A stretch of DNA of 5,893 nucleotides from JAXFQS01 sp051892815 (GTDB lineage: Bacteria; Verrucomicrobiota; Kiritimatiellia; RFP12; DVOR01), in assembly GCA_051892815.1 (NCBI GenBank), contig JBJFGP010000022.1, forward strand, positions 1 through 5,893. Reading direction: 5' to 3'. The position numbers were made by a program, and so were the translations under genes. This document shows positions 1 to 5,893 of this stretch, piece after piece. The notes beneath the pieces were generated by a model. It worked only from the letters and a program-made list of their open reading frames with translations. It ran no database searches and was not told the origin of the DNA. Numbering within the stretch: the stretch's first letter is position 1; each line of letters opens with the position of its first letter.

Positions 1-677
1 AGCAGAGAGAGGACTCCGGCGGCATTGGTCGAGGCCATCTTCGAGACGTAATGCGGGGAGCGGACGAGCACGGGGGTGCGCGGCGAGAGGTTCTCGCAGT
101 AGGCTTCGAGGATGCGGTTCATATACTTGGCCTGACAGTAGTCGGAGGAGTGCATCTCGCCCCAAGGTCCGGCGATTCCGGCCTCGACGCCTACCACGAC
201 ATCGTCGTAGTCCGCCAAGATTGCCGAGAGTTCGCGCACATGGGAGAGCAGCAGCTCGAAGTCGGCCGGCTCGCATCCGGGCTGTTCGCTCCAGGTGTAG
301 CCGAGGCGCACGATGAGGGTACCGCCCTTGGCGCGGGTCTCGTCGAGGAAGCGGCGCACGGAGTCCTTCATCGCGGGCGTCAAGGGGATGTCTTTGCCCC
401 CGACGCGCCCGGGCGAGGGCATCTTGCCGCCCTGCTTGCGGCCGCCCGAGAAGCGGCTGAGTTCCCACATCGAGGAGTGGAAGCCTCCTGCGCCGTGCCA
501 CTTCGGAAGCCCGTTCGTCGAGAAGGTCACCCAACCGCCGCCCGCACCGCCGCGGGCGGGATTGGAGTGAATCGCCTCGCACCCGTCGGTGTAGTCGATT
601 CCGAGCCGGACAGGTCCCGCGAAAGATAGGCAGGAAAGCCCTGCGCAGGTTAGCACCAACAATCCCAACTGCTTCAT
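1..677 (-). CDS. Exported DUF4874-like protein (N-terminal 225 residues, 3' end beyond window)
   Basis: An uninterrupted frame starts at ATG 677-675 and is still open at the left edge, giving 225 residues. The start is supported by a Shine-Dalgarno AGGGAG seven bases upstream and by a signal peptide: short MKQ n-region, hydrophobic LGLLVLTCAGLSCLSF, and a likely signal peptidase I site SFA|G at residues 18-21. Family-like features follow in order: an asparagine-proline-x-arginine-glycine motif (NPARG, residues 39-43), a strand with a conserved arginine (GTLIVRLGYTW, 119-129), and VVVGVEAGIAGPWGEMH (160-176), the equivalent of the family's GxWGEWH motif, then a helix and VLVRSPHY (203-210). 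This order matches DUF4874, a TIM-barrel-like domain usually followed by DUF4832; that second half would lie outside the window. The biochemical role of the family is not established; a carbohydrate-related role is inference. A basic, glycine-rich stretch at about 77-95 looks like an insertion. It lies 21 nt after the preceding gene and is probably cotranscribed with it. Confidence 0.8.
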   Translation of the reverse strand, partial: MKQLGLLVLTCAGLSCLSFAGPVRLGIDYTDGCEAIHSNPARGGAGGGWVTFSTNGLPKWHGAGGFHSSMWELSRFSGGRKQGGKMPSPGRVGGKDIPLTPAMKDSVRRFLDETRAKGGTLIVRLGYTWSEQPGCEPADFELLLSHVRELSAILADYDDVVVGVEAGIAGPWGEMHSSDYCQAKYMNRILEAYCENLSPRTPVLVRSPHYVSKMASTNAAGVLSL

Positions 678-684
678 ACCGCTT

Positions 685-690
685 CTCCCT
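685..690 (-). promoter_or_regulatory. Shine-Dalgarno of the DUF4874-like gene
   Basis: AGGGAG on the minus strand ends seven bases before ATG 677. It lies wholly in the 21-nt gap (698-678) after the stop of the preceding gene, so the downstream gene has its own translation start. The gap shows no terminator hairpin and no room for a promoter. Confidence 0.75.
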
Positions 691-698
691 ATTCGTGT

Positions 699-1649
699 TT
701 ACCTCAAGATTAGAATGGTACCCGAGAACCGCCCCACCGTGACGGTCACAAGCCCTGTCTCAGGATCGGGCTCAGACTCCCGGACGGTGAGCAGGTTCCC
801 CTCTTCATCGGCGAAACGAACCCCTTGCCAGGCATTGGCTGGCGCGGTGCCAAGGACAGCATTCTCCCGCTTGGCAAAGGCGACACCAGTGATGGCAACC
901 GACCCCTTGTCGCCGACCTCGCGGAGAACCACGTTGGCGAGGTTGACCTGGTCGATGGCAAGACTCCCGGACTCCTCATCCCTCAAGCCGCGCAGACGAA
1001 GCGCCCCGCTCTGCAACTGGAGCGTATCGAAGGTGACAGACGCGGCTGACGCGGCATCCGCGGTGTTCGTCGTGGCCATGTATCCGGTCGAACGAACCGT
1101 ACCCGCCCAGTTCGCGCCATCGTCGAAGAAGAGCGCCATCTCGTTGGCCCCTTCCGGCGGCGCCTCGACGCGGATTGTGCCGCTGCAGGTGTTCGCCTTC
1201 CCGGTCATCGTCAGATGGAAAATCTTCGAAGGATAGCCGTTCGAGACAACCACATCGCCAGCCCCGGTAATGGGCACCGCCGCGGCCGTCTTGAGTGAGC
1301 GATTCCACTCCGCAGACCCGCTAACACCGATACTGCTCGAATGAATCGTCAAGGTCCGGTTCTCGGGAATCGCAACACTGGCAAGGCCGCTGAAGAGCGC
1401 GCTATAGGTATGCCCTTTCCTACCGACGGCAACGACGCCATCTTCAGAGAGGAAGGACATCTTGCCCGACCCATAGACGCAAGCCGGCCTGTAGATACCG
1501 CCGTTTCTCACCGTGATAGAGGATTCCGCGCTCGAGCCCGCCAGATTGAGACTGCCGCCCCCGGCAGTATAGTCGAAGGTCGAGCCAGCCTCTACCATGA
1601 TGCATGCCTGATCCTTGACCGTACTCCCGAATCCGTGGTTGTAGCAAGC
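699..1649 (-). pseudogene. Out-of-frame 3' part of the giant repeat protein gene (second half of module 2)
   Basis: These 316 codons plus a TAA stop at 701-699 continue the upstream gene in the +1 frame. They begin ACYNHGFGSTVKDQACIMVEAG, which aligns with HSEGGAGYNINVQNKGRITLVDGG of module 1. Further correspondences keep the same order as in module 1: ASVAIPENRTLTI with PSVEIPAGKTMTY, PITGAGDVVVSN with PFSGEGDLIVEN, NTCSGTIRVEAP with NTCTGTLSVSP, and DGANWAGTV with NGANWAGMV. The C-terminus, TVTVGRFSGTILILR, is a plain strand-like end with no PEP-CTERM, no LPXTG and no beta-barrel. The same frame is open upstream to about 2078, but that part overlaps the better-supported frame and shows no repeat character. 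A gene caller could annotate this piece as a separate hypothetical protein, for example from ATG 1598; the module alignment argues that it is a fragment instead. Confidence 0.8.
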
Positions 1650-2430
1650 CCCCCCATACCCCAAAGCTCGCACCGTTGCGCAAGACCATTCTAGCGCCAC
1701 CAGCGAGGATGGCCGACCAGGTGATGTTAAACTGGGTATTGTCCAAGACGACAGTAAAGGGCTCATCCGCCGGGTTATTGACCCCAAAGTAGCGATCACC
1801 AAAGTTCGACCAGTTGTCCATGGCAAAGGTGACCTTCTCAAGGAGAATATCACCGAGGGCCTGGACACGGCCTCCGGAGGCGGGCGTGAGGAATGCGACC
1901 CGGCCCGCCGTGGCGTTTTGATTGGCCCGGAAGTCAAAGCGCCCGCCGACGCCGGTGTAGGCAATGCGCGTGGTCTCGCCATTGGCGGCATAGCCGATGG
2001 TGACGCCGCCGGAAACGGCGTCGCACCAAGCCATCGTGCCATAGTGTTCAATGGCGACATTGGCGAACTTGGTGCCACCCGGAATGCCCAGGGTCGCGCC
2101 TTTCTCGATGATGATTCTCGGAAGGGTCTCGCTGTCGGAGATGGAGACTGCGATGGGGGTGGTCGAGAGATTTACGGCGGTGGCGGTTGCCGCGTCGTCG
2201 CCGATGCGCAAAGAACTAGAGGGATCGAGTTTAATCGTCGGAAGGGTGAAGGCGGTGCCCTCCTCAGTCTTGCCGACCAAGTTCAGAACGGCGCCGTTGC
2301 GCAGCGTGATGGCGGAGAATTCGGGCAAGGGATGGGTGGCGTCGACAATGGCGGTCGTGCCATCGATTTGCACTGCCTTGCCGACGGGGACTATGCCATC
2401 AGCATAGCCGGAGGGGTCATTCAAGTCGGT
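702..2430 (-). repeat. Protein module repeat, copy 2 (residues 1012-1587, spans the frameshift)
   Basis: The second module has the matching landmarks TDLNDPSGY (1012), GATLGIPGGTKFAN (1122-1135), FGVNNPADEP (1226), LDNTQFNI (1240) and, after the frame correction, ASVAIPENRTL (1361), PITGAGDVVVSN (1397), NTCSGTIRVEAP (1424) and DGANWAGTV (1448). The landmarks before 1271 are in one frame and those after it are in the other, which is the main evidence for the single-base break at 1649-1655. Confidence 0.82.
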
Positions 2431-5400
2431 GATGGCATCGCCGCCTCCGTTGAAGACAAAGCCGTCGGCAGAGATGATTCTCGCAACCAGCAGGGACTCC
2501 TCTTCGTTGCCGTCGATGGCTCGTTCCAGAAGGGCGATCTTGGGCTCGGCGGATTCCGGGATGGCGCCGTCTTTGGGCATGCGGCCGATGACCAGTTCCG
2601 TCCCTACGGGGATGTCGGAGATGTCTAGGCTATTCTGCGAGACCAATGAAAGAGTGGCTCCAGGTTCTGCGTTCCAACCGAGGGAGCCGATATGCACCAT
2701 ATCGTTCGTGACATTGCAATCTCCGTTTTCGTCGATTGCAATCCAGCAGCGCAGGGAGAAGGGCGAGGTCAGATACGCGCCGCCGAAAGTGGCGGTGGTG
2801 GGATTGGCCGCCGAGGAGGAGTAGGTCAAATCCACCGGTTTCAAGCCGATTCGCCCGTCGAGGATGACCATGCCCGCCCAGTTCGCGCCGTTGGCGAATT
2901 GGACTCGCGCCTTGGCGGTACCATTGTCGGGGGAGACGGAGAGTGTCCCGGTGCAGGTGTTGTCGCTTCGGCAGATGGTCGGCTGGAGGGTTGTGCCCGA
3001 ACGCGTATTCTCGACAATCAAATCGCCCTCGCCTGAGAAGGGCGATTCGAAAGTGGTGCCGCTGAGTTCATCCTTATTTGAGGTGAGTTTCTGCGGCACG
3101 CCGCGGTAGGTCATCGTCTTGCCGGCGGGAATCTCGACGGAAGGCAGATTGTAGAGAATGTGCTCGCGATTGCCGGGCCAACCCCACCAATAGGTCTTGA
3201 AGCATTCGACGATGCCATCCTCGACACGGACCACGCCTTTGCCGTAGCCATTGAGCTTGTACCAGCAAGCGATGCCCCCTTCGCCGATGACAATCGAGGC
3301 ATAGCCCGCTTCATCGGGCTGGAGGCGCACGGCTCCGGTCGTCACATCGCTATTGACCGTCGTCACCCCACCGCGGATTTCACCCCCGTCGACCAGCGTG
3401 ATGCGACCTTTGTTCTGGACATTGATGTTGTAGCCGGCCCCGCCCTCAGAGTGCCGTTTGCGCAGGAGTACCGAACCGTTGGTCAGCACCAAATGCGCCG
3501 AACCGGAGACGTAAGTATCGCCGCCGATGTTCAGCGGTGTGTTGTCGACGATGACCTCGACGGGCGTGTCGACGGGATTGTTCAAGCCAAAGGCAAAGCC
3601 GTCGAGCGAGTTGTAGGCGAAGGCACAGTCCTTCAGGACAATCGGCTCGTCCAGCACCACCGTGCCACCGGATGTCGGCACGGCAAAGTCGATGCGCGCG
3701 GCATTGTCCACCCCGGCAGCATTGCTCGCGGAGATGGTTGCCCCGTTAGCCACAAGGGCGAAATGGGCGGTTTCATCCGCATCGGCGGTACCAAAGATCA
3801 ACTTCCCGTCGGACGAAGTCTTCAACTCGCCTTCAAGCTCCAGACGGCAGTTCTTGAAAGCCGACCCGCCCGGCAGCGTCAACGAACCTCCCGATGCCAG
3901 ATGAATGCTGGGAAGCCTACCGTCCGAATCAGGCTTGAAGGAGATTGCGGCGGGCAGAGTGGCGGAACCGGTAATCTCAAGATGCGTATCACCCTCAAGC
4001 ACAATGGTGGGCAACTCCATATCGGAGCCAGCAATCGTGAGCGACGCCCCATCGGTCACCAGAATATAACTCCACGCGGGAATCTCTGCGTCAATCACAG
4101 CCTGGACACCTGCCCCGCTGAGAATCACTCCCTGACCAGCCGGAGGAAGCGTTCCGCCAAACCATCCGGCCGGGTCGTTCAAATCCGTCGCCTCCGTCGA
4201 TGAGAAGGTGTAAGACGAATACAATACCAGCGCATCCCCCTCCCGGCTGATATTGAACCCGGCCGCCAAAAGGTCCGCCTCGGCATGGTCGAGAATCTCC
4301 TCCGAGGGCGAGTGCAAGACAGTATCTTTATGGACAATTATGGAGGTGTCGATGCCAAAGGTGACCGTGTCGGCGACAAAACCTTCGAGCGTGAGATTCT
4401 TGGCGGCCAGCACGACGCGCCCGCCGGGCTCCGTTGCATCGACATTCAGGGTTATGTTGCGAGGCTCCCCTTCGAGGCGCAAATCGCCCGCCTTGAGGGT
4501 CACGGCAGCCGGCAGCGCATTCGTAAACCGCACGGCACCAGGTCCTTCTTTAATCAGGGGAATGCCATCCGAGAAGGTCATTCCATCAGCGGTAAGGGTT
4601 GCCCCTTCGGCAACATTGAAGGGAACTTCCGCCGTGACCGAGACGCTATTGGCGAGGAACGAGGCGTCCTTCAAGACATTGACCAAACCGCCGGAGAAGG
4701 CGATGGTAAAGGTCAACTTGTCAGTACTGACAGTTCCGCGGCTAATGGGACCACCCAAGTTGAGCACACCGCCAGTTTGCTTGAAGCCGGCCTTATAGCT
4801 GCTATTGTAGCCACCGGTTTTATAGACAAGGCCATTGGGCAAGTTGAGCGTGCCGGCATTGGAAAGCAGGTTATCGGCCTGCCCCGAATTGCCGTGACCA
4901 CCCCAAGAAACGGGATCGATGGTAGCGGTGCCGCCGGCCTTGACGAGCACTTGCCCGTGATAACTGTAATAGGTTCCGTAGAAGTTGAATGTGCCGCCCG
5001 AAAGAACATCCACATAGCGAGTGCCCGCATCGTTCAGGGCCGGGATAAATTGAGCGGTCTTGGCGAAGTTGAGTGTGGCGCCATCCCAAATGGCGATAGT
5101 GCCTGAGTGCGTCTGTACGGAGGTGGTGAAGGTCAAGGTGCCATTCGTCAGTCCTAGCCCATGCCAATCCCAATCCGCGACAGGCTCCCAGGATTTGAGC
5201 GTCCACTCGCCGCCATTGAGGTCGAAACTGCAACTGGCTTTCGAGTCCAGCGTATCCGCCTCTCCGGGCAAGACTTCGGCATCGGCGCCGGTCGAACTTT
5301 CGGTCGACCAGTTCGTCAAGTCGTCATAGAGTCCGAATGTTCCGTAGCCGCCGCCTTTCCAGTAATAGGTCGTGGAGAGGAGCTCGGTCGCGCCGAAAAG

Positions 5401-5463
5401 CGCCGTCAATGCAACTGCCAGCAGGCGTATTGTGCCGCGAGAGAAAGAACTGGTGTTCCGCAT
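1444..5463 (-). CDS. Giant exported beta-helix/autotransporter-repeat-like protein, frameshifted near its 3' end
   Basis: This frame runs 1339 codons from ATG 5463-5461, with AAAGGA eight bases upstream. Residues 1-30 form a signal peptide (TIR then LLAVALTALFGA). Residues 31-425 begin TTYYWKGGGYGTFG...NWS and are rich in short strand-turn repeats (GGTFNFYG, NAGTLNLPNG, GATLTADG), typical of right-handed beta-helix surface proteins. Two homologous modules follow, starting at TDLNDPAGW (426) and TDLNDPSGY (1012). Module 1 contains a PATR-like (autotransporter-associated beta-strand) unit, FSGEGDLIVEN...SDNTCTGTLSV, at 809-843. The second module matches the first up to residue 1271 (LRNGASFGVWG); the last 68 residues (from GLLQPRIREY) lose the repeat character and resemble nothing in module 1. 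The matching continuation is in the +1 frame from 1649 to 699, so the intact protein would have about 1587 residues. No catalytic motif, beta-barrel translocator or sorting signal is visible. Surface or secreted location is inferred; function is unknown. Confidence 0.85.
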   Translation of the reverse strand: MRNTSSFSRGTIRLLAVALTALFGATELLSTTYYWKGGGYGTFGLYDDLTNWSTESSTGADAEVLPGEADTLDSKASCSFDLNGGEWTLKSWEPVADWDWHGLGLTNGTLTFTTSVQTHSGTIAIWDGATLNFAKTAQFIPALNDAGTRYVDVLSGGTFNFYGTYYSYHGQVLVKAGGTATIDPVSWGGHGNSGQADNLLSNAGTLNLPNGLVYKTGGYNSSYKAGFKQTGGVLNLGGPISRGTVSTDKLTFTIAFSGGLVNVLKDASFLANSVSVTAEVPFNVAEGATLTADGMTFSDGIPLIKEGPGAVRFTNALPAAVTLKAGDLRLEGEPRNITLNVDATEPGGRVVLAAKNLTLEGFVADTVTFGIDTSIIVHKDTVLHSPSEEILDHAEADLLAAGFNISREGDALVLYSSYTFSSTEATDLNDPAGWFGGTLPPAGQGVILSGAGVQAVIDAEIPAWSYILVTDGASLTIAGSDMELPTIVLEGDTHLEITGSATLPAAISFKPDSDGRLPSIHLASGGSLTLPGGSAFKNCRLELEGELKTSSDGKLIFGTADADETAHFALVANGATISASNAAGVDNAARIDFAVPTSGGTVVLDEPIVLKDCAFAYNSLDGFAFGLNNPVDTPVEVIVDNTPLNIGGDTYVSGSAHLVLTNGSVLLRKRHSEGGAGYNINVQNKGRITLVDGGEIRGGVTTVNSDVTTGAVRLQPDEAGYASIVIGEGGIACWYKLNGYGKGVVRVEDGIVECFKTYWWGWPGNREHILYNLPSVEIPAGKTMTYRGVPQKLTSNKDELSGTTFESPFSGEGDLIVENTRSGTTLQPTICRSDNTCTGTLSVSPDNGTAKARVQFANGANWAGMVILDGRIGLKPVDLTYSSSAANPTTATFGGAYLTSPFSLRCWIAIDENGDCNVTNDMVHIGSLGWNAEPGATLSLVSQNSLDISDIPVGTELVIGRMPKDGAIPESAEPKIALLERAIDGNEEESLLVARIISADGFVFNGGGDAITDLNDPSGYADGIVPVGKAVQIDGTTAIVDATHPLPEFSAITLRNGAVLNLVGKTEEGTAFTLPTIKLDPSSSLRIGDDAATATAVNLSTTPIAVSISDSETLPRIIIEKGATLGIPGGTKFANVAIEHYGTMAWCDAVSGGVTIGYAANGETTRIAYTGVGGRFDFRANQNATAGRVAFLTPASGGRVQALGDILLEKVTFAMDNWSNFGDRYFGVNNPADEPFTVVLDNTQFNITWSAILAGGARMVLRNGASFGVWGGLLQPRIREYGQGSGMHHGRGWLDLRLYCRGRQSQSGGLERGILYHGEKRRYLQAGLRLWVGQDVLPL
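1649..1655 (-). other. Frameshift site: run of seven G in the coding strand
   Basis: The plus strand reads AAG, seven C, ATA, so the coding strand reads TAT, seven G, CTT. With seven G the message reads GTA TGG GGG GGC TTG and leaves the repeat-module frame. With six G it would read GTA TGG GGG GCT TGC TAC and join the frame that ends at 699 without loss of alignment to module 1. The site is therefore a one-base insertion in a homopolymer. It may be an assembly or sequencing error, a fixed mutation, or a slippage-driven switch; the sequence alone cannot decide. Confidence 0.8.
2431..4188 (-). repeat. Protein module repeat, copy 1 (residues 426-1011)
   Basis: This is the first of two tandem homologous modules in the giant exported protein. 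Landmarks in order are TDLNDPAGW (426), GGSLTLPGGSAFKN (525-538), FGLNNPVDTP (625), VDNTPLNI (639), PSVEIPAGKTM (774), PFSGEGDLIVEN (808), SDNTCTGTLSV (833) and NGANWAGMV (858). The same landmarks recur in copy 2 at offsets of about 586-601 residues. The similarity is mainly at protein level, so the duplication looks old, although short blocks such as the one encoding GANWAG are also identical in DNA. Confidence 0.85.
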
Positions 5464-5541
5464 ATCTTGTATCCTTTATCGAATAGTCGCCCTTGATCAG
5501 AGGCTCCACTCGTCTCTTGACGGCGGAATCCTTCCAAGAAC
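5464..5541 (-). other. 5' leader of the operon mRNA
   Basis: The stretch between the predicted transcription start and the ATG is about 78 nt. It holds a small possible hairpin, CGTC-AAGA-GACG (5522-5511), and the Shine-Dalgarno. I recognise no riboswitch, attenuator or leader peptide in it. Confidence 0.5.
5472..5477 (-). promoter_or_regulatory. Shine-Dalgarno of the giant repeat protein gene
   Basis: AAAGGA on the minus strand is eight bases upstream of ATG 5463. It fixes this ATG as the start, in agreement with the signal peptide that begins there. Confidence 0.75.
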
Positions 5542-5547
5542 GTTACC

Positions 5548-5577
5548 ATTATAGACCAATTCCCCGATTTCTGTCAA
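5548..5577 (-). promoter_or_regulatory. Consensus sigma70 promoter
   Basis: On the minus strand, TTGACA (5577-5572) and TATAAT (5553-5548) match both consensus hexamers exactly and are separated by 18 bp. Transcription would begin near 5543-5541, giving a leader of about 78 nt before ATG 5463. It lies at the right distance and orientation to drive the giant protein gene and, through the 21-nt gap, the DUF4874-like gene. Confidence 0.85.
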
Positions 5578-5647
5578 GCAAAACTTGTAGGTTCTGCCGA
5601 TAAAATCAATGCCTAATATCCAAAAAATGTCTGCCGCGCCCTAGTGG

Positions 5648-5677
5648 AATCTGCCCTGGAAATTGGCAAATCTGCCC
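5648..5677 (-). repeat. Two direct GGGCAGATT repeats, 21 bp apart, upstream of the promoter
   Basis: On the minus strand GGGCAGATT occurs at 5677-5669 and 5656-5648, a period of 21 bp or about two helical turns. The core GGCAGA occurs twice more, at 5635-5630 and 5598-5593, between these copies and the -35 box. The arrangement could be a regulator binding array, but the words are short and no known operator is recognised. Confidence 0.4.
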
Positions 5678-5828
5678 ATTTCTCCCTTGCCGATTTCTTT
5701 CTTTTGGGCACCTCGGCGGTGTGACGATTCCTAATTAAATCCAAACCGTACGGACTGGGCACGGCATCGAGTGCGGCAACCCTACCAGCCAATGGAGAAG
5801 ATAGGAAGGTCTCGTTCCCGTTTATTCG

Positions 5829-5877
5829 TAGGATAGGCGGATTTGGATTGCTTCCAGCAGGCGCGCGTGCTATCCTA
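5829..5877. repeat. Inverted repeat TAGGATAG / CTATCCTA
   Basis: Two perfect 8-bp arms at 5829-5836 and 5870-5877 are separated by 33 bp. The loop is too long for a typical terminator, and no T run follows either arm. It could be an operator pair or chance. Confidence 0.25.
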
Positions 5878-5893
5878 ATGCGCATCGGAATCC

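Larger units (their letters stand above)
5578..5893. other. Upstream region with no supported gene
   Basis: These 316 bases have lower GC than the genes. One minus-strand frame is open from the right edge to a TAG at 5615-5613, and could in principle be the C-terminus of an upstream gene. However, it uses many AGG, ATA and CTA codons unlike the two real genes, has weak third-position GC, and resembles no family I know. Apart from the repeats listed separately, I see no RNA gene or terminator. Confidence 0.5.

Noticed and set aside
51..629. Plus-strand frame of 192 codons
   Set aside because: It is antisense to the DUF4874-like gene, which has a signal peptide, a ribosome binding site and family motifs on the minus strand.
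618..677. Lipoprotein signal in the DUF4874-like protein
   Set aside because: The cysteines at residues 11 and 16 lack a proper lipobox (VLTC and GLSC); SFA|G fits signal peptidase I better.
678..698. Terminator between the two genes
   Set aside because: The 21-nt gap holds a Shine-Dalgarno and no hairpin or T run.
1648..1656. Programmed -1 ribosomal frameshift at G-GGG-GGC
   Set aside because: The heptamer has the slippery form, but the matching downstream frame is +1 (or -2), so a -1 slip would not reach it.
1918..5106. Long plus-strand frames such as 3160-4203, 1918-2628 and 4285-5106
   Set aside because: They lie antisense to the giant repeat gene, have low-complexity composition without family features, and are explained by its high third-position GC.
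5878..5885. Palindrome ATGCGCAT
   Set aside because: Eight bases with no partner site; likely chance.
5613..5893. Minus-strand frame open from the right edge to 5613 (possible C-terminus of an upstream gene or a 90-residue protein)
   Set aside because: Codon use (many AGG, ATA, CTA) and composition differ from the two clear genes, there is no recognisable domain, and only a weak ribosome binding site precedes the ATG at 5885. It cannot be fully excluded.

Overview
The window (GC-rich, low GC only at the right-hand end) carries two genes read leftward on the minus strand, preceded by a noncoding upstream region. It looks like a chromosomal segment of an uncultured bacterium of the Verrucomicrobiota/Kiritimatiellae/Lentisphaerae type. 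This placement is an inference. It rests on the YYWKGG...NWS-type opening of a giant secreted beta-helix protein and on an adjacent exported DUF4874-like protein, both of which are characteristic of those lineages. No rRNA, housekeeping gene or tRNA is present to confirm it.

Layout from upstream to downstream on the minus strand. Positions 5893-5578 hold no convincing gene but contain short repeats, including two copies of GGGCAGATT 21 bp apart. A consensus sigma70 promoter (TTGACA, 18-bp spacer, TATAAT) lies at 5577-5548, followed by a leader of about 78 nt and a good Shine-Dalgarno. The first gene runs from 5463 to 699. It encodes an exported, repeat-rich, beta-helix-like protein of about 1587 residues if a single extra base is removed from a run of seven C (seven G in the mRNA) at 1649-1655. 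As the sequence stands, the frame breaks there and terminates at 1444 after 1339 residues. The intended protein has a signal peptide, an N-terminal region of about 395 residues and two tandem homologous modules of about 575-585 residues. The break falls inside the second module.

After 21 nt, with its own ribosome binding site, comes a second exported protein starting at 677. It matches the DUF4874 (usually DUF4874-DUF4832) family and runs off the left edge. There is no terminator or promoter in the 21-nt gap, so the two are probably one transcription unit. Both products carry signal peptides, which suggests joint action outside the cytoplasm, perhaps in surface or polysaccharide interaction, but the sequence does not prove any function.
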